From positions 30,294,756-30,358,755 of the forward strand of contig OZ026834.1 of NCBI GenBank assembly GCA_964023205.1: a DNA stretch of 64,000 bases. The letters run 5' to 3'. The position numbers and the translations under genes are program-made. Positions 1-13,336 of this stretch are shown here, piece by piece. How positions within the stretch are numbered: position 1 is the first letter of the stretch; every line of letters starts with the position of its first letter. The notes below the pieces were generated by a model. It was given only the letters and a program-made list of their open reading frames with translations. It was not told where the DNA came from and did no database searches. Source of the DNA: Lutraria lutraria. Taxonomy: Eukaryota > Mollusca > Bivalvia > Venerida > Mactridae.

Positions 1-128
1 GCTGTCCATCTAGCTAACAGAAGGTCTGTGGTGTCTATTCCAGTGTATGCTTGGGCTCTACCTATAGCAGAAAGGCTGAAAATGGTTCCAAAAACGCCAT
101 TATGGCTGTTAATACGACATTAAATCCA
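1..128 (+). mobile_element. SINE fragment, 3' half
   Basis: The opening bases resemble the body and tail of a tRNA-derived bivalve SINE. The stretch ends in a degenerate copy of the tail motif aatacg(a/g)c(a/g)ttaaatcc, the same tail that closes the better-preserved SINE at 21,121-21,392. The head lies outside the window. The family resemblance is from memory and unverified. Confidence 0.45.
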
Positions 129-213
129 TGAGAGATAAGTATAAAAATGTATATGAATATACAAGCATAAATTTAATTATTCTGAAACCAATATTTCAAC
201 TGAAGCACATAAT

Positions 214-415
214 TACCGTATTTTCATTTATTTTCCTTGGACTTAATTTTCGTGGTTTTTACTAAAATGGCTATTTCGTGGGGACATAAATTCGTGAATT
301 TTGAATTTTGAAAAGAAATGCCTCATCTCTGCAGTTAAATTCGTGGGGATTTGATTTCGTGGATGAGCCGACCCACGAAATTAAATCCCCAACGAAAATT
401 AATGATTCCACAGTA
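214..415 (+). mobile_element. MITE-like inverted-repeat element, copy A
   Basis: About 200 bp with imperfect terminal inverted repeats (TAC..GT...TTCATT against AATGATTCCACAGTA) and internal complementary TTCGTGGGGATTT motifs. A second copy lies inverted at 61,549-61,760. There is no coding capacity; short open frames here are chance. Confidence 0.6.
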
Positions 416-1305
416 TTAAGATTGCCTAACCACGAGATCATTGAACGGAAACAGTAGCATTCATAGCACATATCATTTTCTAATACAACATGTTACATTT
501 AGGCGCAGGCTCCTTGATATATACAGCACTTAGTGTTGTTAACTTCTTAAATTAAATGTTCTATTTGATTCTACCGAACTTAGGTAGCAGTAAACAGAAA
601 ATGAAAATAAAAGACATGCGAACTGGCTACGCTGCTTAAACGAATGACGCTACTGATGGAATACCGTACGAATGGCACTAAGGGTACATCATACTTACGC
701 ATGAGTAATATAATTGTTCTCGCTTAACATGTTCTCAAATTATGTATCTGAACCTTAGCTTCCTGTAAAAATGTCACAATATTGTTTATGTCCACACTGT
801 ATTTCTCCAGAGACCTGTAACACTCATATAACATTTCGCTTAATACAGCTAATCAATAAAACGTATGTATTACAAATTGTTAGCGTAAACAATAGCCTTT
901 TCATCATCTCCATTGTCTGAAATGGACCATTAAACTTCTTTGTTCCGTTTTGTGTAGCTTTCAGAACGCATTAAAATTACTGTAAACAGGTCGATTAACA
1001 ACAGTGCACAACAATTACCATATAACAAAAAACCCGAAACCTCTTTAAGCAATCAATTTATTTTCTCCTTTGAATGACATTTTGAACAAGAAATGTATTA
1101 AAGCAAGTTATGCAAGCATGTTTCTTACAAAGCAGTCAGGAAGCAATTTCTAGATTGTTAGCTTATGAAACCCTTTTAAATAGTTAGTATTGTTTCATAA
1201 TGAGAATAATGTGTAGCGTGTCAGAATGTTATAAACTGTTTTAAATAACTCTTAAAAGGCTCTTGAAGGGTTACTGCGCGATCAGTTAAATAGGATGTCG
1301 ATTGG
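416..1305. other. Host intergenic, nothing recognised
   Basis: AT-rich unique-looking sequence between the MITE and the 44-bp satellite. I see no gene, RNA or repeat that I can support. Confidence 0.5.
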
Positions 1306-2582
1306 TTTAGTACACGAATTAAATACAGATGTCCTAAATGCTTTACTAGTTTAGTACACGAATTAAATACAGATGTCCTAAATGCTTTACTAGTTTAGTA
1401 CACGAATTAAATACAGATGTCCTAAATGCTTTACTAGTTTAGTACACGAATTAAATACAGATATCCTAAATGCTTTACTAGTTTAGTACACGAATTAAAT
1501 ACAGATGTCCTAAATGCTTTACTAGTTTAGTACACGAATTAAATACAGATATCCTAAATGATTTACTAGTTTAGTACACGAATTAAATACAGATATCCTA
1601 AATGCTTTACTAGTTTAGTACACGAATTAAATACAGATGTCCTAAATGCTTTACTAGTTTAGTACACGAATTAAATACAGATGTCCTAAATGCTTTACTA
1701 GTTTAGTTCACGAATTAAATACAGATATCCTAAATGCTTTACTAGTTTAGTACACGAATTAAATACAGATGTCCTAAATGCTTTACTAGTTTAGTACACG
1801 AATTAAATACAGATATCCTAAATGCTTTACTAGTTTAGTACACGAATTAAATACAGATGTCCTAAATGCTTTACTAGTTTAGTACACGAATTAAATACAG
1901 ATGTCCTAAATGCTTTACTAGTTTAGTACACGAATTAAATACAGATATCCTAAATGCTTTACTAGTTTAGTTCACGAATTAAATACAGATATCCTAAATG
2001 CTTTACTAGTTTAGTTCACGAATTAAATACAGATATCCTAAATGCTTTACTAGTTTAGTACACGAATTAAATACAGATATCCTAAATGCTTTACTAGTTT
2101 AGTTCACGAATTAAATACAGATATCCTAAATGCTTTACTAGTTTAGTACACGAATTAAATACAGATATCCTAAATGCTTTACTAGTTTAGTACACGAATT
2201 AAATACAGATATCCTAAATGCTTTACTAGTTTAGTACACGAATTAAATACAGATATCCTAAACGCTTTACTAGTTTAGTACACGAATTAAATACAGATGT
2301 CCTAAATGCTTTACTAGTTTAGTACACGAATTAAATACAGATATCCTAAATGCTTTACTAGTTTAGTACACGAATTAAATACAGATGTCCTAAATGCTTT
2401 ACTAGTTTAGTACACGAATTAAATACAGATGTCCTAAATGCTTTACTAGTTTAGTTCACGAATTAAATACAGATATCCTAAATGCTTTACTAGTTTAGTA
2501 CACGAATTAAATACAGATATCCTAAATGCTTTACTAGTTTAGTACACGAATTAAATACAGATATCCTAAATGCTTTACTAGT
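1306..2582. repeat. 44-bp satellite array, 29 units
   Basis: Twenty-nine near-identical 44-bp units, each beginning tttagtacacgaattaaat and ending tttactag. Two positions vary repeatedly: gtAcacg/gtTcacg and atGtcc/atAtcc. The T variant always occurs with the A variant. The array is non-coding and starts and stops abruptly in AT-rich DNA. Confidence 0.95.
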
Positions 2583-3895
2583 TATTGTTGGAAGACTGGT
2601 CATAAACGTTGAAGAAGATGTTTTCACAATTGACTCTTTTGAGGTTGGCTCTCACTAAAAGTTTAATCCATTTGAGACATTGTACCCCCTCTCCATAGAA
2701 AACCGTTTTGTCCTACAATTTTGTATAGGCTTATGTGTTTGGTGGCTTTTTGGACGGTGATCTTGGAAAAGAAGAATTTTAGGAAAGGATAATAATATGA
2801 TAAGTATTTTCCCTAGTCTTATCTATTTTCATTTTGTCCGACCAGCATTCATCTTAGATCTGTTTTGAAGGATGCCACTCATTCTCGTTTGGTTGCCAGA
2901 AATGTAGATCATTGAGGAGTTATATGTATATCGCTTTATTCTACGAGCATCATACAAATATAAAATATAATGATATTGAACAAGCACTTCGCACGCTTTG
3001 ATTTCATATTGATACGACCAGTACGAATGTGGAACTTAAGATATGATTAAACATCGCAATTGTTTGATCTACGGTGTGTAAACAGCCTTACTCTCTAGCT
3101 TTGCACGAAAACAATGATATTAATCGCATGTTATCATAAAGATAAAATAATATTTTCGTCTGTAATCTCGTTAGCAATAATTGTATTAATAGTGTATCAT
3201 TTCATGACTCGGAATATATGACTTATTAATGTTTCCCACACTGCCTAAGTCAACGAAGTAAACATCTTAGAGGAAAACAAACTATTATTTCCAATTCAAT
3301 AAAAATGAATCACAGTTATTATGTAATCGCGATTATATTACAGGGTTTAACAATGTGTTGGTAATCATGATGTATTATTCCTTACATTTTAAACACGGAA
3401 ATTTTTACGCAATTAATTTGTAAAACTTAAATTGCATTGTCAACAACTTACTGTAAGTACGTAAATTCAAGTTTTTGCACCATGATATAATAGAATTCTT
3501 TGTCAAGCGGTTAGATTACGTCTTTCCTGAGCGAGGTATTAATCTGGTGTATTAGTCACGATTGTTTGCATTAACAACATCCAACTTGATGGAACGTTCA
3601 GGCCTACACCTTCATAACTATCGTATTGAAGACAAAATAAGAACAAATAAGGCCCATGTTAAAGTGTCCATCAATTAGTTGAAGTCAAAATCAACATCGT
3701 CAACAGTATACCTATCAATAACATTGTCATCATTACTTGTTTGTTTCGAGGGGTTTACCCCCCCCCCCCCCCCCTTTCAAAAGTCAGAGTCAAATGAGGC
3801 GGACAGTTCACCTAACCATCGTTCATGGGAAGAACCAGTACTAGACTCCCCATCCTCCGTAAGCAACTGTCTACTTTCTCACATAAAGAGACATG
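2583..3895. other. Host intergenic with a C17 run
   Basis: No gene recognised. The one notable feature is a run of 17 cytosines at 3,758-3,774. The open frame crossing it (3,679-4,029) is low-complexity and overlaps a SINE head, so it is not called. Confidence 0.5.
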
Positions 3896-3985
3896 GTCGT
3901 AGCTGGGCTCCAACCTACGATCCTCTTTCAGTGAGAGGTTACAGTGATTTGTCTGCGACCTTAACCACTCGACCACGGAGGCGGA
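3896..3985 (-). mobile_element. tRNA-derived SINE head (degenerate)
   Basis: Read on the minus strand, this has a Pol III A-box-like stretch TGGTCGAGTGGTTAAGG followed about 45 nt later by a weak B-box. It looks like the tRNA-Ser-like head of a bivalve SINE. It is too degenerate at the B-box and acceptor stem to be a working tRNA. Confidence 0.55.
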
Positions 3986-6583
3986 TCGTCATCATCACTA
4001 ATACCATCTTCGTTATAAAGAATACGTAAGTGTCAACCTTAATGTCAACAGTAGCATTTGAAAACACCATTACCACCAACATAGAAGCATCGTCATCATT
4101 TTCTTCATCATTATATGTCACCACCTACAGCAGCAATGTCGTTAGCACCAGTATCTCTTGCATCAAATAACAGAACATAAATCATTGTTAAACAACCATG
4201 TTAGAAAAAAGAAATTATAAACTACTAGTCAGAAGTAAGATCTATTTTAAAGTTAAGCAAGGATGTATGAAAGCGTATTTGTTAACTTTTGTTAACAGTT
4301 TGGGTGTCGTGTTTCGAGAAAGATTTTGAATGCAGATTCAGTCCATCCGATAACAGTCTACCATTTCAATCTACATTGCAGGAAGTACTGCCAAAAATGA
4401 AAAACAAAGCCACAAGGTTTACAACATATTTTTCTTGCGTAATATAATATAGGTACCAGTGTTATGTTTCACAATGGAAACTTTGTTATGGTAACTTTTG
4501 AGGCGTCTTATTTATACAAGAGAAAATATCGACAACCTCATAAAAATATGATCGCTACTTAAAAACGTTTTGAAGCACGCAGTTTAGAAGAAATTAAATG
4601 TTCATAGGACGTAAACAAATGTGACCTTTTGTGCTAGATAACTTATGGAGTGCAAATCAATAACACATTGAAACGAGTCTGTATCGCCCTATCGAGTAAC
4701 GCTCCCGATATTATGTTTTGTAATTTGAGACTAACCACGAAATCCCATAAGGGCTTAATGGCGGGTAATGATATGTTAACGTGTGTGAATTCGAATGTTC
4801 TTCTAACATCTAAATATCAGTGCAGTTTTTATCGCAAACAGCATTATTCATTTGGATCGTATTAATGCATTAGTGATTACAAAAACTCCATGCTGCAAGG
4901 TTATGAGCGCTATTTGACGTATTTGTACGAAGGATAGGCCTGTTTCACATGTTGCAATTTGGTCCTTTTAAATTATATTGACATAAAGCGATGGCAATAA
5001 TAACTGTAAACCCGGGTCATGTGATACCCACATTAACCTGAGTACCATCGCGCTTTGAATGCTGGGAAAGAATCTAATACAACCTCTGAACAGCAGCAAA
5101 CACTGAAACTGAAAAAATGAACTGCCATAATCAATTGTTCATGTAGCAATGCGCATAGAATGCTCAGACTTTATCTGATCATTCACGTTACTGACCAGTG
5201 CTATACATTGTGCACTGTGGCACTTACGAGTCCTTTCGAATATAGCGCTATACTCGCAAACGTTTCCGTTTACAGCTCCCGGGAAGCTCTTTTCGCTTTT
5301 AAAAAAGCTCCCGTACTCAATAAGAAGTTGTATTCGGAGTAGTTGTTGCTTTTTCGCAAGATGCCAACTCGTTTCCATGCTTTGTCAGTTACATATTGAG
5401 AGTGCCAATTACTATCACTGGACATTTGCAAGGGTAAATGTGGAGGGTGGTCGCGTTTTCTGGATACAAGGAGAGACCCAGATTTTGATGGATTGAATGT
5501 GAGGAGCCACTTCTAAGCCCAATTCAAAATAGTCTGATAAAAGGTTAGAAGCTACATCAGGTTGCTCGACTATGATCTATTTAACACTTAAGAATTTCTT
5601 AACAGAACTTTGTGTGTTGGCCTGCCCACTGGTCTTTAAAACGACATTTTTTTGCAAATTACATTAAGGACGAAGACAAGTTGTCAGGAATAAGCTCGTA
5701 GATTACAAACGAGGCAATTTTTTAAATTCGATTGTACTGTTCGACTTAAAATATAGGTCTAGCATTTTTTCAGAAATATGCTTGTTCAAGAAGCTATAAA
5801 TATATTCTGACGAAAACAAACAGCGTACTGTCATACTTTGTTTGAACTGTAACTTGAAAGTTCTCTTTGAACAGGGAATTCAATCTTCTACCATGAGAAT
5901 CCTTTGATGGAATATGATAAATCAATACTCGACCATGAACTTTGTTTTGCTGACTACGCACATTTTACATTTCATATCAGCGACACGTGTACAGGCCAGA
6001 CCATTGACTTCTCGCGTGATTTAAATGTTTAAACAGTACAACCACACGTGATTTAAACTCGCCTGTTGTTTGCACATGTGTGTATATTAAAATGTATCAG
6101 CACAATAGATAAATATACTGGTTGGTGGCAAAGGTTACGTATCGGTCTTTGGTGACAGAGCAATTTAAAGAACATATTGTTCACCATGCAAGTTTTTCTG
6201 GTGGCTAGCTATGTTTTTAAATCAATGTGGCCAGTTTAAGATACATCATAAATTCACAATTGCGAAAACGTATCCTTCTTTTACTATTTAAAGTGTACTG
6301 TACTTCATATTGTTTGCAGACTATTTTAGTGGCTTTAGATAACCAGATGAATAATTTCTTCAATTGTAAAAAAGATAAATCAGTCGAGCTTTCTACTTAA
6401 GTGTGTTGACATTATATCGATATAAAAACCGAATTTATGGGATATTACGAACACCAATGTGTTAAAATGTGTGGGTGAACACTTGAACCACAATGATAAC
6501 CGCCCAATACATACAATATATGTATTCTTGACAACGTTACGTGTTTATGTACGGAACATTGTGGCACACCGTTCTTTATCAAA
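3986..6583. other. Host intergenic, nothing recognised
   Basis: AT-rich sequence. Short open frames on both strands (for example at 4,650 and 5,139-5,378) have no recognisable domain and overlap each other. A 12-bp palindrome tatagcgctata is near 5,240. Confidence 0.5.
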
Positions 6584-6762
6584 TACAGTGCAACCTCTCC
6601 AAAACAACAGCCTGTAGGAGTAGCTAAATTATGTTGTTGTTGAGAGGTTGTTGCTCTAGAGAGGTTAAATTAATAATTAAATTGTGCAATGGAAAATATC
6701 ATACTGTTCTTTGAATTGAGACTGTTGCATAAGAGAGTGTCGCTCTGGAAAGGATGTTCTGT
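6584..6762 (+). mobile_element. MITE-like repeat (acctctct family), copy 1
   Basis: About 180 bp beginning acagtgcaacctctcc and containing gagaggttgttgctctagag. The same arrangement recurs at 19,853-20,045 and, inverted and diverged, at 10,942-11,122. The ends are partly complementary (acctctct against agagaggt), as in a small inverted-repeat transposon. Non-coding. Confidence 0.6.
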
Positions 6763-8037
6763 ATTTCCGAATCTTTTTATCCCTTTAATACAATAATTGT
6801 CCCGCGATATGATTGTATAATAATAATAATTTGCATCTAGCAGAAGCAGATGAGTCACATATCGATGGCTCAGCGCAACACTATCGTAACTTGTTCTTAT
6901 TTCAATATGAGTTACGACACTCTTGCGTTGAACCCTCGATATATTCATAAATTGGTAATTTTATATAATGTGTTTATAATATTACCAATCATGGGCGTGT
7001 ACGAATGTCTTGTCATCTTTCAACAAAGCTATGATCGTCAAGTCATTTCAGACAATCACCTCATTAGCTTCACAAACAAGCGACTATTTTGGAGTATACT
7101 GTACAATAAATCATATTTACGTACAAGTATCAGATTAAGTCATGACCAAGGTCATTAAATACAGTAAGTTACTATCTGACATCTATATCCCTGGATTTCC
7201 CCTTGTTTATCGAATGCGTCACCCGTTAACAAAAAAAAGATAATAAACTAATATCTACTTTGTCCTCATTTTGTATGTGTGCACACTGCGAAAATAATTC
7301 GACTTTAAATCCACCCTAAAAGGTGCATTCAATCAGATTGAGAAGTTAAATAAAGCCGGGTCCATTTAACATGAATAACACTTAACTGGTTCCGTATACA
7401 TTACATCTTTACTTATATACAAGCGGTTGTAGATGTTGGAAGATAATTGCATATTGACGACAATGGCAAACCATATCCGAACAATTAATTGCAAAGATAA
7501 ACAATACAATCAAAAGATATCCGAATGTTGTTGCGGAATTTAATAGCGCGAAACAAACCGCCTTTCAAGTTCTTCATCTTTATCACAAAAGATCGAAGTT
7601 ACGGACATTAAAACTATGGCAAATAGGTTTGAAGATGCATATCTTTTCTACGAAGTAACTTACTTCAAAGGTGGGAAGTCAATAGCTTTTGAACTTGGAT
7701 AATAGAATAAGAAGTAAGACATATTTTTACACCACGGAACACTGAATTCTTCCATGCGAGCATAATGCGATGTACTGAATGACTCGCACATGTACATGTC
7801 AACAAAACCGCTGCACTGCTGAGGTCAGCGTTCAATTTAAAACAAGGAAAACTTTAAAGACTGGTTATTTTTACTGAATGTATAAATTGAACAACATTTA
7901 TGATGCATAGTTTAAGAAATGAATGTACATGTATATCCAATAGAAACTGGCGAACGGACAGACTGGTGCACGAGAAAAATTCGTATGGCGACTTAGGGTC
8001 ATTTTTGTAAAACTTTCTATAAAAGTCAACTTGGTAT
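6763..8037. other. Host intergenic, nothing recognised
   Basis: AT-rich. The 102-residue open frame at 6,850-7,158 has no recognisable motif and ordinary host composition, so it is not supported as a gene. Confidence 0.45.
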
Positions 8038-8147
8038 ACAGTCAAACTTGTAAACAAATACCACCCTTGGGGAAGACATAATGTGTCCTTTAATTACACA
8101 TGGCCTTTATTCGGAGGATATTTTGTTCTATTATGACCAATGGCGGT
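8038..8147 (+). mobile_element. Dispersed repeat fragment (ttattcggagg family)
   Basis: Contains acagtcaaacttgt and cctttattcggagg, also seen in diverged form near 35,770-35,890 and 36,610-36,720. It is broken on its right side by the foldback-related repeat starting near 8,147. Confidence 0.45.
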
Positions 8148-9230
8148 TTATCTGTAGAAATATGTATTACGCTGCAAGCAGCGTGAAATTGGCAGCCCAG
8201 CAGCGTAACAGCGTAATATATATTTCTACAGATAAACTTCACAAAAAATCAAGAAAAATACTTAAGAATGCATAAAATAATGTCAGTCTGTTGTTTGGAC
8301 ATTAATTAACTGAAAATATATGATTTTCATTTTTTTTTCAATGTGAAATTAGTCGCTGCTAGCAGCGTGAAGTTGGCAGCCCAGTAGCGTAACAGCGTAA
8401 TATATATTTCTACAGATAAACTTCACAACAAATCAAGAAAAATACTTCATAATGCATAAAATAATGTCAGTCTGTTGTTTGAACGTTAATTAAATGAAAA
8501 TATATGATTTTTCAAAAAAAAACATTGTGCGTGAAATTAGACACTGCTAGCTGCCAACTTCACGCTGCTAGCAGCGGCTAATTTCACATTGAAAAAAAAA
8601 TGAAAATCATATATTTTAAGTTAATTAATGTTTAAACAACAGACTGACATTATTTTATGCATTCTTAAGTATTTAGCTCGATTTGTTGTGAAGTTTATCT
8701 GTAGAAATATATATTACGCTGTTACGCAGCTGGGCTGCCAACTTCACAAAAAGAAACAAAAAATGAAAAAATGTGTAAATTCTCATCTAATGAACGTTAA
8801 AGGAATAAAATCGAATGATATCATCGATTCGTAAGTGTTTAGTCGGATTTCTTGTGCATTTTATATGTTTGACTATAATAGTCCGCTATGCGGCCGCTAC
8901 ACTGCACGAGTTACGAAAAAACGATAAAAATCGTATTTTTTTCTTATAATAAACATGACAGCGACATAATGTTATCACTTCATGCGTTTTTAAGTTTTTG
9001 CATGATTTGTTGTGCAGTTTAACTGTAGAAATACATAAGGCTGCTAGGCTGCTGGGCTGCTAACTTCACGCTGCTGGGCTGCTAGGCTGCTGGGCTGCCA
9101 ACTTCACGCTGTTGGGCTGCTAGGCTGCTGGGCTGCCAACTTCACGCTGCTGGGCTGCTAGGCTGCTAGGCTGCTGGGCTGCCAACTTCACGCTGCTGGG
9201 CTGCTAGGCTGCTGGGCTGCCAACTTCACG
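8147..9230. mobile_element. Rearranged foldback-element copy
   Basis: Same repeat family as the arms of the nested foldback element at 37,778-43,455: repeated tttctacagataaacttcac, the gcagc/gctgc pentamers, and tight runs of ggctgctgggctgc ending in caacttcacg. Two arm fragments face each other around 8,540-8,570 to form a palindrome, and an unpaired part continues to the right. No flanking duplication is visible, so this is a truncated or rearranged copy rather than an intact insertion. Confidence 0.75.
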
Positions 9231-10941
9231 GACATACAATATGAATCAAAAATTCAAACTTTATTAATTTCCATCTTGAAATATTGTTGGATGATGTTAT
9301 AAAGTTTTATTTTTAACATACCACATACTTGCAATTAATTTTGTATTCAAACAGTTGGGAATAATGGCCAAAATAACTTTAAAAAATCCCTTTTTGTGAA
9401 AGGTCGCTCCTACAAAACTACTAGTCTGTAAGATATTGCCCGTATTTCAATTATTCCAACTATGCCATGTTTTCTGAAAATTAGCCAAAAATCATGACAC
9501 ATATGCATGATAAAAGAACTATAAAATACCCAAATACTACACCTATCTTGCCAAAATATTTATTTTGATACACGTGTTTCTATTCATACTTTCAGGTTCA
9601 TTTTTTTTAAAAATCGTTCTACTCTATAAACGAGTGCGCATTTTTGTGTAGGCGGTTCATTACGTCTTTCCTCAAAATCGATTAGTTGTATAATCCAATG
9701 AAAAAAATCCCTTTGGATATATGGAAGGAAAGAAAGGTATCTTCCAACCAAAGTTAACTTAAGTTCGACCATCTGTAAAACGGAGTCCTGCAGCAATTTA
9801 AAAAATATACAATTTTCAATAAATCATGTGACATAAAAGACGAATTTGTAACAAAAAATGACAAAATTGTCTAATAAAAACCTTTTTCTGATAAGCGGAA
9901 GATTTGAATTATGCCAATAATGATTTATATCATAAGATGGCAATATGTGCCAGAAAATCGAAATCTTCGTCTCATTTGATATATATCACGCACAAAATAC
10001 TAGTAGGGACATGTAGTAGTCGCTAATTTCCCCTGTGGCCTAGTCACTTTGAGATTGTTCCAACAAAATACACTGTAGAACACCAATCTGCTTCAATTGC
10101 CATAATAAGACATTGTTGGCTTCAAAATGTGTCTCTAATGAGCAGATTTCACGTCAGCTTTAGCTTATGATGTGGCTGCCAGTGGAATTAAGAAGAAGCG
10201 ATATCTCCCTAAGAGTATTATAGGTACTTATTTACAAAGAATGCTTCTTTTCGAGGCAAATCTTTTACCGTTCCTAAAAAGAATTCATACGGGCTTACGA
10301 TAATCTAGGTTAATGCACTTCGTAGACTTTCTGAAGATTGTTGCCATCCTAAGTCGCATGATACAAAGCTATCTGGTTTATCTACATATATTGAGCAGAA
10401 TTGATATGTTGAATACGAATTATATTTTACAACTTTATGCAAATTATAAAGTTTTCAACATTAAGCACTTAATTTCAAGTTGCAGAACTTATTTTCCACC
10501 CTCGTTGATAGATTTAGTATTGCCCCAAACAGCTGAAATTGAATTCCCATTCACAAAATTACATCCGATATGTAGTATTCAGATGAATTTTCAAAACGAG
10601 AGGAACCTATTAAATATATAAGTCTTCAGATTTTGAGCAGAAATTCCAGATTTTTTTTCGTCGGAATTTCGTATTATTTATGGGCTTTTTGTACCAGATA
10701 AACATACAATTATAATTATTGATTATAAACACAAAAATATCAAAGTAACAGAGCAGAAATTCCGAATTCTTTTTTCTTTTTTTTTTATTCTTTTTTGTCT
10801 GATTTTTTGTTATTTATGGACTTTTTGTATTTTTTGTGTATTCTCCGGAAAAAAATACGATTATAATCATGGATTACAAACACAAAAATATCAAAGGAAC
10901 ATATACTCAGAGTTCAGATTCATGACATGTATATACTCTAA
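9231..10941. other. Host intergenic, nothing recognised
   Basis: AT-rich. A 102-residue open frame at 10,313-10,621 on the plus strand has no motif I recognise and no promoter or splice context that I would defend. Confidence 0.45.
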
Positions 10942-11122
10942 TACAGTAAAACCTCTCCAGAGTGGACCTCTGTAGAGCAACAACATATCCATAACAACCC
11001 CTTCAATTTTTCCCTTAAGTTGATACTTACATTAAATATAACCTCTGTAGAGCAACAACCTCTAAACAACGGCCAATATTTGCAGCTCCCAAAGGGTGTT
11101 GCACTACAGAGGTTGTACTGTA
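10942..11122 (-). mobile_element. MITE-like repeat (acctctct family), copy 3
   Basis: Begins acagtaaaacctctcc and ends gaggttgtactgta. It carries two internal acctctgtagagcaacaac stretches. Related to the elements at 6,584 and 19,853 but in opposite orientation and more diverged. Confidence 0.55.
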
Positions 11123-13074
11123 TTCAATAAATATTTATACAATTGATATACAACAAGCTTATTGAAACACGACATTAAAGTTATACGTTAAGTTTGATAT
11201 TTGATATAATTTAAAAGCATTTTATAATTTTAATGTTGCTTACATGGTTTTGTGACTTTAATAAATATCTTCTTAATATACATTGAAATTAGTAATACAA
11301 AATGTAGTCACATGTGCAAAAATCATGACAAATGAGCAGCCGAAATATATTTATGGACTTGATTTAATCACAAAAAGAGCTTCAAGGGCAAGAATGAATT
11401 TTCTGAAAAATTCAGAAATACTTTTTGTATTTATTCGTATATAAGAGGGTAAAAAATATTGAAGATAGAAATAAAATGTATTTATAAATATTCTGCGGCT
11501 TTGAATGTTGTGTGGAGATGAAAATTCAAATAACATGATGTCACAGTTTTACATATATAACGCACAAAACGGATGATTTCTAAGTTGCTTCAACACTTCG
11601 ATGATTTCTTGGCTACTAGAGTTTCTTGAGCTGGTTCAATCAGCGCTCTAGTAGAATCATTATCTAATTCTCATTCTTGAGATATTTCTCTTACTTGATT
11701 AGGGATAAATTCTAAAATCAGAGAGAAAGGTTTGTATAATTGTATTACTCGTCTTCTAATTCTTCAGTTGTAAATTGAATAAACATTTCGAGGGTTTGAC
11801 ACAACAGTGTCGTAACTCATATTGAAACAAGAACAAGATACGACAGTGTTGCGCTGAGCCCTCGATTTGTTTGTTGTGATTTTGGTTTTGTGAGTATGGA
11901 TTTCTCCAGCAAAATAAAGTCACTGAGAGAAAAAGCAATAAAAAATGACGCCCCCCCCCCCCCCCCTGCGCATTTTTGTGTACTTGTACCATTTACATCT
12001 AGAATTTCCAATCCAATACGATCATCTACTACTCATTCACTATACCAGCTTTTACTTTGACAGCTTCTTCAAGAGGAACTATGTCTACAAAAGTATGTGC
12101 TTAACCTATTAGATTCCATTGTGATTGACAGAGAAAAAATGTAATACTTTCACCTGCTTACAAGCACTTTCTCTTTGATTCTAAGAATGTACAGTTTCAC
12201 GTTAACTGGTCTCCTACATTTCGTTACCTGTCATTTTTAGTAAGGTGACTGTGTAATAATAAATACTCTTTTTTTCTTTAGTGTTATTTTTGCTTTTTTC
12301 AATATTCTACTCGTTGTATGAAAATTTGAATTTTGATACACCGAATAAAAAAACACTATCCGTGACGTAAAAAACTTTGTAACTTAACACAGTATTCGTC
12401 TGCACGTGTTTAGCACAAACTTCTGACAGGCTGTTATGAATTCAGAACGAAATCTAACTCATTATTATTCAAATTTAATGTACATGCAGTTCTGATTGTG
12501 CCATACACAATACTAACGCACAATTGATAATTTGATCAATATATATTGCGGGTGTCGTCTGCTCCAAGTCAATGACTTGTTTTTCAGTACGTTTTGCGTT
12601 TTAAAATCGTTAATTTCACGCCACTATAGTGTGCTAATTGTTAAGTTAACATATATATGGCCTTGTTCTAGTTTCCTAAGTGTGGTAAATATTAGTTTTT
12701 ATGTTGAGAAGAATATGGTACGATTAATGTACGCTCGACAGTTTTTTAACGCGAGTTATTAGTGATTACGATAAATAATATATAAATAAAACCAACAAAC
12801 AATAGATCTTAAGTTTAAAAATCGATATTGTTGACTGACATACAGATAATAAGATTTATAACGAAAACTTTATTTGTGCCTTTTAAAACCCAAGGGAGGC
12901 AACTTCATTCAAAATAACGCATATTTAGTTTCAGAAACTAAAGCACCGCATTTTTTTAAATGAAACATTGGAACTATTGAATACACGCATGGGGTAAGGT
13001 TTAAGGATGTAAGACACAAATAACCATCCACGTCAGACTTTCTGGTACTTACATACACAATGTATGTTTTATTC
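11123..13074. other. Host intergenic with a C16 run
   Basis: No gene recognised. A 16-cytosine run lies at 11,951-11,966, and open frames across it are artefacts of the homopolymer. Confidence 0.45.
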
Positions 13075-13336
13075 ACCTTTAATATAAAGTCGATGACCAT
13101 ATGCACGAACATGTGGATCCATCGAAACAGTCGAACACTTTCTCATACGATGTTCGAATTTTACCAACTCTAGAACTTCTTTCTCCAACATTATTTTATC
13201 AAATCTCTTGAACGGCCCTGAAAGACTCTCCTATGAAGAAAACGAATCTTTGTTTCTTAACGTGCTTGTCTATTTCGTGCAGCAACTGAACGATTTGCGA
13301 CTCATGTCGATCAACGATCTTCCTGTGCTTGACTGA
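13075..13336 (+). pseudogene. LINE (non-LTR) ORF2 C-terminal remnant
   Basis: From 13,106 to the stop at 13,334-13,336 the plus strand reads RTCGSIETVEHFLIRCSNF, followed by about 55 more residues. This resembles the Cys/His-rich tail of non-LTR reverse transcriptases (CxCG, E, HxLxxC). The first cysteine of the pair is in another frame just upstream (TICT), so a frameshift near 13,106 separates the two, and a stop lies at 13,094 in the downstream frame. No reverse transcriptase domain remains. This is a dead 3' fragment and the clade cannot be assigned. Confidence 0.65.

Noticed and set aside
1306..2582. Regular repeats as a CRISPR array
   Set aside because: Units are contiguous with no variable spacers, and the setting is eukaryotic; the same applies to the 27-, 34- and 37-bp arrays.
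3679..4029. 116-residue open frame
   Set aside because: It runs across a C17 homopolymer and the complement of a SINE head.
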